NCBI GenBank assembly: GCA_037042915.1
Contig: CM073197.1
Location: 558,001 to 622,000 of the forward strand
DNA: 64,000 bases
Source of the DNA: Auricularia sp. M13
Taxonomy: Eukaryota > Basidiomycota > Agaricomycetes > Auriculariales > Auriculariaceae
Direction of reading: 5' to 3'
A program made the translations under genes and the position numbers. Under the pieces are notes generated by a model. That model did no database searches. It was given only the letters and a program-made list of their open reading frames with translations, and was not told the DNA's origin. Shown one piece after another: positions 52,898 to 64,000 of this stretch (within the stretch, counting starts at the first letter, position 1; the number at the start of each line of letters is the position of its first letter).

Positions 52898-53408
52898 CAG
52901 TGGAGGACATGGACATTTGAACACCCCAATTTTTTACTCCTGTAGATTTACAATTCCACAACTTACCTTCCTACTATTACACTTTCAAGGAATCTCATTT
53001 TTTTATGCAGATAGAATGTGCAAAATTTGTATGCTCTCTCAAAGACCAACTGATTAGCTTCTGGACTTTGCACTTGGGGGTCACAATGTATGTCCATATA
53101 TCTCATTGCCTGTTAGGCATCATGACCTGAGACCTCCTCCAGAGCGGATTGTGCATTGTTCAAAATTCTGTGTTTTGCAGTTGTCTGGCTCTGAGCAATG
53201 AAGCAGGCTGAGATTTCTGTACTGTGTGGCAGGTCTAAGAGGTACCTAGCTTGGATAAAATTCGGCAGGCTGTGGTGCGCATATGGTCACATCAGTTTTC
53301 ACCATAACTCGTGACAGAGTAATGCAATCGACATGAATCCACCACCAAGTTCCGCTACTTCTCATCAACACATGTCATTAGTGGGGCGAAGGTACTACCC
53401 AATGTTTT
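52898..53408. mobile_element. Decayed foldback element (about 510 bp)
   Basis: It begins CAGTGGAGGACATGGACATT like the 863-bp family but has many short internal deletions and lacks the right terminus and a TA on the left. Near 52970-53010 host flank motifs reappear inside it. Confidence 0.7.
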
Positions 53409-54326
53409 TCCGTACAGGGGGGGAGTATCATAGATGTATTTATGGCACTGTGTGCATTGATAGAGGTGCACATCTCTAGTGTCAACTATTTTAGATAAAC
53501 TACGGTGCTACATGATTTGTTTGAAATTTCACTTCCACGTTAGTACAGGATCAGAAATATTCAGCCAGCATGTCGGTTTGTGTTCTAAGCTAATTTTCTG
53601 AAGAGGCTCTAAGTAGGTACTCATAACTCAAAAGATGTTACCCTCATACAGTTATGTTATGTTGGGTTAGATTAAGTTTGCTAAGGTTAGAACTTATGTT
53701 ATTTTGGTTCATGAATTCAGGAGTAATATCCTTTGCAGCCTGAGTAACCATGATTCACTCATCTACTAATAGATTCTAAGCTCTGATCCCAGTTTGGTCA
53801 AAAAATCTCAAATGAATTGTCTGGGTCAAGGAGAGACGAGACACGTGTTTTGGGCCGTGGAGTGGACCTGGAACAAGCCAAAGTTTGCTGTGTCTGCTCC
53901 ACCACCTCTGTACCACAGAGGTGCTCACTCTCCTGCATCACCATCCCGTCCCTTCAGATCTTCTTGTTGATTAGATGGGTTCCAACCTCACCATGCCATC
54001 TCACAGAGGGACTTGCACACCCACACTATATTATACTCAAGTTACCAGGATGTATTTTCTGTAGTATGGACTAGTGGTTAACATATACATGTTCTTAATG
54101 GATTCGAAACACCCTCAGTTCAAATTCAGTCATAGACATCCATTTTGTAGCACTTCTACCTGTGTTTACTACATTCTGTAGTGTATTAACAAACTGTACT
54201 TGAGCAGTCAATTGCAATAAGACTTATGGAAATTGGGAAATTGTTGGTGTTTGTTAATGAACTTCAATGAGTTCAATCAAGTCGCCTAGATGTGCCAAAG
54301 TGAAAAAAATAGTGCAGTCGTGCTTT

Positions 54327-54330
<4 letters not shown>
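53409..54330. other. AT-rich non-coding region
   Basis: No coding frame worth calling. A short TTATGTTATGTTGGGTTAG motif lies at about 53648. A tRNA-like stretch with A-box-like (54068-54080) and B-box-like GTTCAAATTC (54119-54128) sequences is listed under findings. Confidence 0.35.
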
Positions 54331-54357
<27 letters not shown>

Positions 54358-55622
54358 AATTCTTGAATTTTAGACAGCGTAAGCAGGCTACAAATACAGA
54401 GCCAAGACACTGTGGTCTGTACAAAGTACATTCCAATGGGTCAACATGGGGCAGGCAAGGGGGGGTCGTAACAGGGGTGTAGAGGGATCTAGTGCAAACT
54501 GGTGTGGATTCTGGGTGTAACAAAGTTGTGAGCGCAGTTCCATAGGGGTATAGGGGCATAGGGGCATAGAATAAATGAAAATATACAAACATACCATAAC
54601 TTCATGCGCCTCATCAGCACATGAAGTGACCAGCTCGCCAATAAGCAAGCAGATGTTAGCAAGTAAGCAGCTGCATGTGGCCCTTTAGGGCCACTGTGGG
54701 TGTATCTCTTGAGACACTCAAGAAAAGTATCTTAGAGACTGATAGAGGGTAGAGGGCAGAGTCTGGATGGGTGGGGCTGTAGCCTACAGACAAAGGCGCA
54801 CCGCAACATGGTCAAAGCCATGTGGAGCCACGGCGCAGCTCATGGTCCTCCCAACCCTAAGGGTCCTGCGGCGGTGGCTCACCAGTTTTGGTGAACGCAC
54901 CCGACGAGTGGATGAATTTGGCCAAGGCAGAGATGCCTTTGCGCGTGCTGAGTAGCGCATGCGTCCCAAGCAAGTCAGGCTTGAAGGAGGCAAAGTGGTG
55001 ATAGTGCTCGTCATGGCGCTCGCAATCTCGAAGGATATGATCGCGTGTCTGCAAGTGGTGTCCACAAGGGCAAGTCACATCTTCAGTGGGAACATGGCGC
55101 TGATAGTACTCGCCCATGAACGCATGTCCAAGGCGGCACTGCATAACCAGTCCATAAAGACGGCGAGGCAGCTCACTAAAGTGAGGTGGAGGGCGCCTCT
55201 TGGGTGGCCCATAGGCTGCCCTGGCATACAAACCCCGAGGAGGTGACTCTGCCCACTCCTCTATCCAAGTCTCCATGTTGACCCATTGGAATGTACTTTG
55301 TACAGACCACAGCGTCTTGGCTCTGTATTTGTAGCCTGTTTACGCTGTCTAAAATTCAAGAATTTCTCTCTCCCCCCCCCTCTATCCAAGTCTCCATGAC
55401 ACGCTCCTTGGCACGTCTTTTGAGGTGGGACACAGTGGCCCATGAGGAACCTTGCATGCGAGCTGCCTCCTTGGCTAACTCATCTGCACGCTCATTGCCC
55501 CTTATGCCAATATGGCTGGGGACCCAAGAGATGGTCACCTCATGAGAAGCATCAGCAGCAAGGAAGTCACGAGCATGCTCACAGAAAGAAATGGAAAACT
55601 GCTGGGCAGAAGCAGGACGCTC
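54331..55622 (-). mobile_element. LINE copy 3, 5'-truncated
   Basis: The (GA)14 tail at 54331-54357, the 3' UTR, and the ORF2 C-terminus (stop at 54857) extend to ERPASAQQFSISFCEHARDF at 55622, where homology ends. It is split at 55278-55378 by a 101-bp LINE-end insertion on the opposite strand. No clear duplication flanks the whole copy. Confidence 0.8.
55278..55378 (+). mobile_element. Ultra-short LINE 3' end insertion (101 bp)
   Basis: It holds only the terminal ~90 bp of the LINE 3' UTR plus a TCTCTCTCCCCCCCC tail. It is flanked by the 20-bp duplication CCTCTATCCAAGTCTCCATG (55258-55277, 55379-55398). Confidence 0.8.
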
Positions 55623-55820
55623 ACCCGTTTCCCTCGCCCATCCATAACCCACCCCCTCTGCCTCCCACTTTGCAAGCCTCTTTTTTGTGCCGTTGTGTTC
55701 CAGCTGGCCCAGCTCTGTCACACCACACCGCCCTCCTGCATCCTTGTCCCTCTTGCCCTGCCCTCGAGAAGACTGTCCCTGCATTGTCTACCAGTTTCCT
55801 CCCCCCACCTGTGTATGCTA
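55623..55820 (+). other. Pyrimidine-rich stretch, possible 3' UTR of an unknown retroelement
   Basis: C/T-rich plus-strand sequence leading directly into a 13-bp A/T repeat, resembling a LINE 3' UTR and simple-repeat tail. No linked coding region. Confidence 0.3.
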
Positions 55821-55901
55821 TTAAAATTATACTTTAAAATTATACTTTAAAATTATACTTTAAAATTATACTTTAAAATTATACTTTAAAATTATACTTT
55901 T
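55821..55901. repeat. 13-bp minisatellite, six copies
   Basis: AAAATTATACTTT repeated six times with a strict 13-bp period. Confidence 0.9.
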
Positions 55902-56167
55902 AATCCGATTTTATGACCTTGAATGAATACTTCATAAGCCTCAATGACACTGGACAAGTGCTTTGTATTGACTCAGTGAAGCTGCATTGCATGGCTGTAA
56001 ATGCTGCACATTTTTTCTCAGGTAGACTTGGTCGGGAAAAATCAGGACTTGGTGCTTGGCTTGGTGCTGTCGTGGTGGAGCGGAGCATCAGTCCGCATCT
56101 CCGTGATGAACCTGCGGAGATTTCCTTTTTAGAAACAAGGTTACCTGCGGAAACGAGGCAAGTGAGG
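55902..56167. other. Unassigned spacer
   Basis: About 265 bp between the minisatellite and the LINE ORF1 fragment. A plus-strand frame starting near 55913 is open through it, but no domain is seen. Confidence 0.3.
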
Positions 56168-56523
56168 CGGTACCGGTCCGCTCCGGCCGGAGCCGATGGG
56201 GCCACGTCACCCTCGCGCAAAAACGATCCTGGGACGCGCACAGAGTGCGCTCTGGTGCCAGGAATGGTGTGGAATGCAGGAGGGGATGTGGGAGATGTGT
56301 GTGCGCGAAAATCGAGTCCAGAAACGAGGGGGTCGTCCCCAGGGGCTGCAAAGCAAGCCTCCTGGTTCATCTCGACCCCAGGATGCGAAGAGCGAAAGGA
56401 GGAGGAGTCTATAACGCTTGGGAACTGGCTGGGGCGCACCCCTGAGTCTAGGAGGGCTGTCAGACCGCTTCCTAGCGAGCTGCCTGCTCTGTTGCTCGTC
56501 TCTGGTGCTCCTGCTGCTCCTGG
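56168..56523 (-). pseudogene. Tad1-like LINE ORF1 N-terminal fragment
   Basis: It matches copy 1 ORF1 (about 47629-47988): RKRSDSPPRLRGAPQPVPKRY, FRSSHPGVEMNQEA, HTSPTSPPAFHTIPGTRA, VPGSFLREGDVAPSAPAGADRYR, with one frame change. There are no LINE ends. Confidence 0.75.
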
Positions 56524-56535
56524 GGCTGAACTGTG

Positions 56536-57719
56536 CCTTAACGAGGTCTTCCGCAACAACGCTGCTGCCGCTGGGCGACCAGTGACCACCTTCTCCCGCA
56601 ACCAACCCAGCAGGTTGTGGGCAGGCGGGTGCGACAGGTCCCGGCACGCGCCCGCGCACAGGTCTTCGACTTCGGTCAACAGCCAGCCCCGCGCGCCGGC
56701 CGACAGTGCACCCCCAGAACGTGAACACGATGAGGATGCACGTCGGAGCGCACCGCCGGGCTGTGGCTCACAGCGTGCGCCACCCATGCCCCAGGCCCTG
56801 CCGGCGCAGCACATACCGCAGCCGCGCCAGGAGCAGCAGGACCAGTCCATGCAGTGGGCCCCCCCATCGCCCCCTGCTCTGTGGGCACCGCCTGCCCCCC
56901 TTGGCCATGCCCCACCGCCACTGCCGCCGCCGCGCCCCCCCGGCGGCCCACCCCCTCCACACCATGCAGGCCTCCCGAACGAGGTGGCGCCAGCGACTGA
57001 GCAGGAGAAAGTGGCAGCAGCAGCCATCTCGTACCGTGTCGCAGACATGACCGTCGCTGTGGCCACGACCGGAGCCTCAGTCTTTGTCGACGGCATGGTA
57101 GAGGACGGCCACTTGGCAGCGGTCCCGGCCGCGAACAAAGAGTAATACAACCAGCTGGTACGCGTGGGCGAACATATCTTTTGTGCGCGCTACGTGCTCC
57201 CGGCAAACAAGAGACGGCCCCAGGAAGTCAAGCACGAGCTGATCAGGCAGACCCTCAAGCACAACCTGGACCACCTCCGCATCGTCGGCCAGGCCGCCCC
57301 ACTCCGCGCCATCCTAGCCAGCATCGCCCTCGATAATGAGGAGGCCCCAGAGCTCATTGAGCTGACCTTCGTGAGAGGGGACGCAGGAGACAAGGGACCT
57401 GCTCGTGCGGAACGGCCACTGGGCACTGGGACACGCGCGCACGACCTTCCTCCCCTACCAGGTCGGCCGGTTGCGCTTCATGGCGAGCTACATCAGGCCG
57501 GTCGTCGTGCCCGAGGACCACGAGGAGTTCGTCAACGTGGTCCGCGGAGGTTGGCAGGAGGACGACTACCTCGCGCACCTCTTCGCCCTGCACTCGAACG
57601 GCGCTGCAGCCGCGGCCGCCACAACCGCAGTAACGGCCACGGCCGCTACCGCGACCATACAAGACCTGCTCGCCACGGCCAACAACATAGCCGCAAGCAC
57701 GCGCTGGTCGTGGCGGTGA
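56536..57719 (+). pseudogene. LINE-d ORF1 (Gag-like), disrupted
   Basis: A Pro/Ala-rich first part is followed by VADMTVAVATTGASVFVDGM..AAVPAANKE, then TAA at 57143. Reading resumes in the same frame (YNQLVRVGEHIFCARYVLPANKRRPQEVKHEL), which suggests CAA became TAA. A frameshift near 57390 leads to RNGHWALGHARTTFLPYQVGRLRFMASYIRPVVVPEDHEEF. No zinc knuckle recognised. The start is not defined. Confidence 0.45.
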
Positions 57720-60700
57720 AGCGCGGGACATGGGAGGTGGCGTGCGCGAAGCAGTTCAGCCTGCGGACCAAAATAAGAGCCAGGGAGGTGGCCATGGTGG
57801 AGCTGCAGAGCGCAACTCTTGGAGAGGACCGAGAGAGAGCCAGGGTGGTTTTCTGAGCTGCAGAGGAGGCCATAGGACAGGCACAGGACAACGATAAACG
57901 CGGCCTGTTCCAACAGAGGTCAGCGACAGCATGGGCTGAGGGCCAAACCATGTCGAAGTCATGGTTCAACTGGACGAAGATAAGGAAACTGTGGGAGGTA
58001 TTATTCTCACTAACCCGCCCCAGAACGACGAGCAACGAACAGGTCGTGGAGTCGAAAGCCATGGTGGAACTCGCCAGTTGGTGGAACTCGCCGGAGGGTA
58101 CCACAAGGGAGTCCAGAAATTTGACCTGGACGTGGACCAACAGGAACACGAGGATGCAATAATAGAGGTACTCGACCACATCACGGTCGGCTCAGATATG
58201 GAGGCTAGGACCCTCCTCGCGTCGACAATCTCAGTAGAAGACACGCAGGCCTCGCTGGCCCTGTCACCGAACGGCAAAGCAGCAGGCACGGACGGCATTG
58301 TCTACGAGCTCTGGAAGATGCTGCACCGCCGCCATCGTGGGTCCCTGGGTGGGGAGAATGTACTCCCAGACATCACTGAGGCTATGTCCGAGGTCTTCAA
58401 GGACATAGAGGAGCACAGCCTATGCGGGAACTCCAATTTCACAGACAGATGGATGTGCCTGCTGTACAAGAAAGGGGACCGTACGGACATTGCGAACTAT
58501 CGCCTGATTACGCTGTTAAATACAGATTACAAGATATATACAAAGATTCTGGCGATGCGACTGGTGGAAATAGCGCCAGAAATTATACAGCCATCACAGG
58601 CAGGTTCCGTGAAGGGCCGCAGCATCACTGACTACGCAAAGCTCACCGCAATGATGATCGAATATGCCGAGGCAACAGAGGAAAATGGGATGATCGTCGC
58701 CCTGGACCAGGAGAAGGCATATGATGGGGTGCGGCATGACTACCTGTATAGGGTGCTAGAAAGGTACGGTATCCTGGCCAGTCTCATTGGAGCAGTAAAG
58801 AACCTGTACTCAAATGCCTACACGAGAGTGATGGTAAACGGGCTGATGAGCACCCAGTATAGGGTGACGAGAGGAGTGAGGCAGGGCGACCCACTGTCGT
58901 GCCTGCTTTTTAACCTAGCAATAGAGCCTCTCTCGGTGATGCTTAGGGCCTCAGACCTCTGAGGGTACAGTGTCTCAGGGCTGAAACACAAGCTGATAGC
59001 CACGCTTTACGCTGACGACACGATGGTCTATCTCTCTGAGCTGGACTTGTACGATAACCTCATCGCCATACTCAATAAGTGGTGCAACATGGCCGGGGCC
59101 TGTTTCAACATCTTGAAGACCGAGATAATACCGCTGGGCACAGGGCAGTTCAGGCAGAAGCTCATTGAGAGCAGGAAGCTCAATGAAGGGGATGGCACCA
59201 TCACCGCGTCAATAAGGATAGCCAGGGATGGCGAAGCGACCAGGATCCTAGGCGCGTGGCCGGGCAACAGAACCGGGAGCGCCGGCGCGTGGTCAGCAAT
59301 ACTGGACAAAATATGGCTCGCGCTAGAACGTTGGGAGAAGACAAAGCCAACCCTGAATGGCAGGGCAACCATTGCCCAAGTAGTCATAGGCGGCTTCACG
59401 CAGTACCTGACCACGGCGCAAGGCATGCTGCCAGATATTGAGAAAAAACTGGAGAAGTTAACGCTAGATTTCATATGGGGCTCTACGAGACGATACCCCA
59501 TCAACATGGGCACCCTACGGCGGAGCAAGACTGAAGGTGGCGTCAACCTGCTGAGCATCCGAGAGAGGAACGACTCACAGTACTTGACATGGCTCAGTGC
59601 GTACCTGCGCGAGGACGAGCTGCATCCGGCATGGGCATATATAGCTGACCAAGTGCTGCGGTGTGCCAGAAAAGATGCCCCCAGAATCGCCATGGAATAC
59701 CGCACGAACCCCTTTGAGCAAGACTGGCAACCAAATGTCCAGAAGCTGCCCCAGGTCTTAAGGCCCCTCATGCGGGCAGAACGGAAGTACCAGGTCGCCC
59801 AGGTCGACACAGTCATGGCAAGGAACGTACGGGAGGGGGCCTTTGTATGGACGCACCCCGCACTGCTGAACAGCGAGAACCTGCGGAGCAGCAAGCCCGG
59901 CATCAGATGCCTGAGGACATACCACGCAGTGTGCATGGTCGAAGGCCTGGAGGAGATAGCGGAGATAGATGAAGGAACTCACGAAGAGCACGACGAGAAC
60001 TGCGTGTGCACAAACTGCAAGGCGGATCGTGCGGAGGGCTGCAGGGACCCAGGACGGTGCCAGCGCACGGTGAGTGACATTCTGGCCAGCATCGCACCGA
60101 GGTGGAACACGTCAACGACGGGCGACTACCATGACACCGGGCTAGCAGAGGCCTTTGAAGACCAGGACGGAGAAGCACTGGGGAACGGCGAGCCGGTCAT
60201 CTTTAAACCGTGGCCTGAGGGCGGAACGAACGGCGGCAGTTTTCGAATGCCGATACAATCGCTTGCCATCGCGGGCGTTGGTGTGCAGGAGACGAGGACC
60301 GTCGACGCTGGGGTTCCGGAGTACGCGAGCAGGACGGGAGAGAATGTCCACACCATTGTCTGTGCCGCACAAGAGAAGGCTGGGACGGACGAGGCCACTT
60401 ACAGCTTTGCAGTGCACTTCCCGGACAGGGAGCACGCAGATTTCAGCAGCAAGTGCGACGCAGAGGTGCGGAGCCGGGACGAGGCTCTGACAGTTGGGAT
60501 TGCTGCAGCCGCGTGGGCGGTTCCAAGAAACAAAACGCTGTATGTCATAACAACCAGCAAGAGCGTGGCAGCGGCACTGACAGTGCGCCTCGCCGGGAAT
60601 GCCCGAGCAGGATGGACAGGGCTGCCGCAGCTCACAGGAGCAATGTGTGGCGCTGCGGCAGCGCTGCGTGCAAGGAACACTGCGACATCCTTCACCCTGG

Positions 60701-60997
60701 TCACACGCGCCAGGGAGAAGGCCTGGCCAGAACTGCGCAGCACAGGGGAATCTGCCAGGCTGGCCCTCAGGGGTGGGCAGATGCACAGCGTGTTGGCAGA
60801 GGATAGCGCCGTTTTTGACCTCCCGGGCATAAGCTTGGTCGGGTTGACGCAGACAGAGCCCAGAAAGCGATCAGGCTGGTGAATAGCGCGGGGCTGGAGG
60901 TCCGGCGGGCAACTAGCAACAATGTTGCGAATGTGAAAGTGAGCATAAAAAGGGAGTGCGGATACACACCAACGACCGCCCAGATCTGGAAGGGGTG

Positions 60998-62188
60998 TGT
61001 TACGCCCGTGCCCCGGTCCGCGGACCCCAAGTGCGCTCGGCATCACTCGGCATCATTCTACGTCACTCGGCCAACTCAGTCAACTCGGTCAAGCTCCCGA
61101 ATACCCGGCTTATCTTCCCTCGTGTTCATATGCTCAGGATATGTTCTCCTCATCGTCCTCTACCTCTAGACCTCTCCCTCTCATCTCTAGCTTCTCTCCT
61201 TACTCGCATACATCCACCTAACTCGCCTTGTCTCTACTGTATCAATAGTGTTCATATCCGGTTCGCTCCACTCGTCTTAGTCATTTGCCTCTCGTCATTT
61301 GTCCGATCCCCCGATACCTTACCCACTTGCTCTTACTCATCCTATCGGCCGATGACAACGATCTCTATTGATCTGAGGCCCCCTCTCCTTCGTCTCTAGG
61401 ATACACTCCGATTACATCGGATCACCTCCCCAGGTATAAAAGACCCTCGACTTTGTATCTAGCTCCCCAGTTACGAAATCGACATAGTCGTGCCCCTCGC
61501 ACACTCTATCTCTCTCTCTCGACTTCGCCTCTGGGTTCTTCCCTCGACCGACTTACTCGTCTGAGTCCTCTGTTGCTCGTGGGAGAACCTGACACTGCCC
61601 CCTGGTTCCAGGAGGATTCCAGGTGGAATTCCGGTGGAAAACCTGCTTCAGACAAAAAAATTTTAAGGGGTAAAAATTTATGTTAGACATCACAAATAAG
61701 GTTCAGAGATGCACAGCCGCCTCAGGAAACATGAAAACATTCTAGTAACCTAACCTAACCTAACCTAACCTAACCCCTAACCTAACCTAACCTAACCTAA
61801 CCTAACCTAACACTTAATCACAGTTTTTGATGAATTTCCACATTGTTTCCAGTGGAATTCCACCGGAATTCAGCCATTCTGGCCCATCCGATCCAACGGT
61901 CCAGTGGAATTCCACCCAAATTCCACCTGAGGGGGGTATACCATCAAAATATGATGGATTTGACATTCTGACACTTTTTTTGCATAGTTGCATTTTTCCA
62001 CCTGGAATCCACCTGGAATTGGGGGGCACAGTCACTTACAGGCTCGTGGTCCCTTTGGTCGTGCTACTGGACATAGCCGGTGTGCTCAATAACGCACCGA
62101 AGGCTCTAGCTGTTCGTTCGAGTGTTCTCTGCGCCCGGACGTTCGACTATCCTTGCAACCAAACCCCCAAGGCACAGCAGGCTTAACA
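60998..62188 (+). repeat. Solo chromovirus LTR carrying a MITE
   Basis: It runs TGTTACGCCC to GGCTTAACA and is flanked by GGGTG (60993-60997, 62189-62193). The LTR itself is about 724 bp; the MITE occupies 61583-62041. TATAAAA lies at about 61434 with the predicted RNA start AGTTACGAAAT at about 61470. Confidence 0.9.
61583..62041. mobile_element. MITE with internal TTAGG array, second copy (459 bp)
   Basis: It is flanked by GCTCGTGG (61575-61582, 62042-62049). Its ends and internal (CCTAA)n array match the copy at 12225-12710. Confidence 0.8.
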
Positions 62189-62653
62189 GGGTGCGGGGAT
62201 AAGGATCTGTCGAGGAACATCAGATGCACATAAAGTGGGGGACTACTTCAGTAAGATGCCCGAGCCTTGGCGAGGAATGGGGGTCTGCGCAACATGCGGG
62301 ACCATAGAGACGCTGGAGCACATACTGACATCGTGCCCAGACTCCTTCAGTAAGCTGGTCTGGAGACTGGTGAGAGTCTTACTGCTGCGGAAAGGCATTG
62401 ATTTGCGAATAGACCTCAGAGTGATCCTCGGCAGTGCACTGGTCAGCCCGGGCACACCCCAGCGGGGCAGCCAGGACCTGAAGTACAGGGCGGCCAAGAT
62501 TGTGATATCAGAGACGGTGTTTTTCATCTGGAAGCTGTGCTGCGAGAAACACGTGGGACACACCGATGATCCAGATTGGACACTCACTGATGCCGAGGTC
62601 GAGGCGTGGTGGGTCGCTCTGATTAAAGGGCGTGCGCGCCAGAACAAGCTCCT

Positions 62654-63376
62654 TGTTAAGCCTGCTGTGCCTTGGGGGTTTGGTTGCAAGGATAGTCGAA
62701 CGTCCGGGCGCAGAGAACACTCAAATGAACAACTAGAGCCTTCGGTGCGTTATTGAGCACACCGGCTACGTCGAGTAGCACGACCGAAGGGACCACGAGC
62801 AACAGAGGACTCAGACGAGTAAGTCGGGCGAGGGAAGAACCCAGAGGCGAAGTTGAGAGAGAGAGATAGAGTGTGCGAGGGGCACGACTATGTCGATTTC
62901 GTAACTGGGGAGCTAGATACAAAGTCGAGGTTCTTTTATACCTGGGGAGGTGATCCGATGTAATCGGAGTGTATCCTAGAGACGAAGGAGAGGGGGCCTC
63001 AGATCAATAGAGATCGTTGTCATCGGCCGATAGGATGAGTAAGAGCGAGTGGGTAAGGTATCGGGGGATCGGACGAATGACGAGAGGCGAATGACTAAGA
63101 CGAGTGGAGCGAACCGGATATGAACACTATCGATACAGTAGGGACAAGGCGAGTTAGGTGGATGTATGCGAGTAAGGAGAGAAGCTAGAGATGAGAGGGA
63201 GAGGTCTAGAGGTAGAGGACGATGAGGAGAACATATCCCGAGCATATGAACACGAGGGGAGATAAGCCGGGTATTCGGGAGCTTGACCGAGTTGACCGAG
63301 TTGGCCGAGTGACGTAGAATGACGCCGAGTGATGCCGAGAGCACGTGGGGTCCGCGGACCGGGCACGGGCGTAACA
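62654..63376 (-). repeat. Solo chromovirus LTR (723 bp)
   Basis: Flanked by CTCCT (62649-62653, 63377-63381). Complete, with TATAAAA (minus) and the predicted RNA start. Confidence 0.9.
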
Positions 63377-63736
63377 CTCCTGGCGAACAGACGGGCCTGC
63401 GGGCCTGGTACGAAGCGGCCAGAGGTTGTGAAAGAAACGTGGCGAGAGGTCAGGAGACGTGACGGCTGCGATATAGAACACATGAGAAGTGCCAGAGGTT
63501 TAGTGGGTACGGGGATGCCCTTAGCCGCGGCCGGCGTTGGCTAGCCTACAAATCCCAAGCCCCACACTACCCCATCGGGGTGTGCTAAAGGCCATTCCTC
63601 TGGGCGGAGACGTCCTCATTTACCACGGAGGGCGCCCTCCCGCGCGCCCTGGCGACAGCCCCGACTAGGGAAGGTGGGACTGCTGGGCCACAAAGTGGTT
63701 GCAGCACCTGCTGACACTCCAAAAAGAAAGAAAAAT

Positions 63737-63877
63737 GTATGGCCCATCAGGGCGTTGCATCTTGGATTCTCTATGCGCAAGATCAGCGACCTGTTGGGCA
63801 TGCATGGACTGATGCTTTGATTTCGCCGGTTTGAGGTAAACTCCGGCCCCATGTGGGCTTATGATCATTTGGATCTG
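63737..63877. other. Flank of LINE-d
   Basis: About 140 bp after the A-rich tail; nothing recognised. Confidence 0.3.
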
Positions 63878-64000
63878 TTATAGTATATCTCCATTTGCGC
63901 ACGACCATCCTAGCTCCTTACTCGCGGGAGCCCACTCTGCAATGCTGCGCAGGACATTCTCAGAGTCAGCAAAAATCTCAATCTTGTGGTTTGGGTTAGT
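63878..64000 (-). pseudogene. RNase H remnant, continues beyond the window
   Basis: The minus-strand frame reads HKIEIFADSENVLRSIAEWAP and stops at 63878-63880. FADSENVLRSI resembles the RNase H motif seen in LINE ORF2 (FFADNSSAVEAI). Too short for a firm call. Confidence 0.35.

Larger units (their letters stand above)
57961..63544 (+). pseudogene. LINE-d ORF2: reverse transcriptase and RNase H, disrupted
   Basis: RT motifs: LLYKKGDRTDIANYRLITLLN, IVALDQEKAYDGVRHDYL, RGVRQGDPLSCLLFNLAIEPL, and ATLYADDTMVYL after a TGA at 58960-58962 (a CGA origin fits). Then come a long connection domain, RNase H-like SRDEALTVGIAAAAWAVPRNK, and a frameshift near 60830. After the first solo LTR the C-terminal knuckle CATCGTIETLEHILTSC follows, and after the second ANRRACGPGTKRPEVVKE to the stop at 63542-63544. 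The QEKAYD and YADD forms fit L1-like elements rather than the Tad1-like family nearby. It is inactive. Confidence 0.75.
56530..63736 (+). mobile_element. L1-like LINE (LINE-d), interrupted by two solo LTRs
   Basis: The plus-strand element has a Gag-like ORF1 (about 56536-57719) and an ORF2 (about 57961-63544). A 3' UTR ends in an A-rich AAAAAGAAAGAAAAATG near 63720-63736. Solo LTRs at 60998-62188 and 62654-63376 interrupt ORF2, and the reading continues precisely across both empty sites. No endonuclease domain was found between ORF1 and the reverse transcriptase, so the copy has also lost sequence there. Confidence 0.7.

Noticed and set aside
1-64000. CRISPR array, bacterial operon or prophage
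   Set aside because: Spliceosomal introns and eukaryotic retroelements throughout; the regular repeats found lack spacer-repeat architecture.

Overview
The window looks like a repeat-rich chromosome region of a filamentous basidiomycete, probably an Agaricomycete. The grounds are short introns (44-68 bp) with GT..CAG borders and CTGAC/CTGAT-like branch sites, GC-rich coding DNA, and the mix of repeats: Ty3/Gypsy chromovirus, tyrosine-recombinase retroelement of DIRS/Ngaro type, Tad1-like LINEs and Tc1/mariner-type DNA elements. Species cannot be named from the sequence alone. Nearly everything right of 6.7 kb is mobile DNA, much of it nested.

Layout. 1-2678: six-exon Pro/Gln-rich gene on the minus strand, running off the left edge. 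3580-4273: Tc1/mariner-type MITE. 4648-5118: LINE 3' fragment. 5372-6696: truncated RecQ-like helicase. 6728-22112: tandem chromovirus (LTR, body, shared LTR, truncated body, LTR fragments) bounded by one CCAAG target duplication; it carries a foldback element, two MITEs and an antisense, intron-containing zinc-cluster gene between pol and the 3' LTR. 22186-26940 (perhaps to 28035): Ngaro-like element with Gag, RT-RNase H and tyrosine recombinase. 28644-32839: 3' part of a second chromovirus copy, again with the antisense gene, whose first intron is invaded by nested foldback elements. 32905-33345: TGCA-rich repeat. 34313-35514: apparently intact five-exon Tc1/mariner transposase. 35743-37270: 141-bp tandem repeat holding a solo LTR. 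38434-39702: exons of an unrecognised gene. 39703-49238: three-level nest of Tad1-like LINEs, the innermost full length (ORF1 and ORF2). 49240-52140: fragment of a second LINE family, split by an ORF1-only derivative. 52143-52412: array of 15 TGCGCA-type motifs. 52898-55622: decayed foldback element and a truncated LINE. 56530-63736: an L1-like LINE split by two solo LTRs. The last 120 bp hold an RNase H remnant on the minus strand.

How the parts work together. The chromovirus can be reconstructed as a whole life cycle. An LTR TATA box lies about 34 nt before a predicted RNA start, and the first 11 nt of that RNA are perfectly complementary to a site 2 nt after the LTR, as in Tf1-type self-priming. 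A G AAA AAC heptamer abuts the gag stop, with pol in the -1 frame, and a purine tract precedes the 3' LTR. The opposite strand encodes a predicted nuclear protein with a Zn(II)2Cys6-like cluster. Its introns can be spliced only from antisense RNA, which would explain why retrotransposition has kept them. Target-site duplications (CCAAG, GTGAG, GGGTG, CTCCT; 15-20 bp for LINEs; TA for foldbacks; 6-8 bp for MITEs) let most insertions be placed in order.
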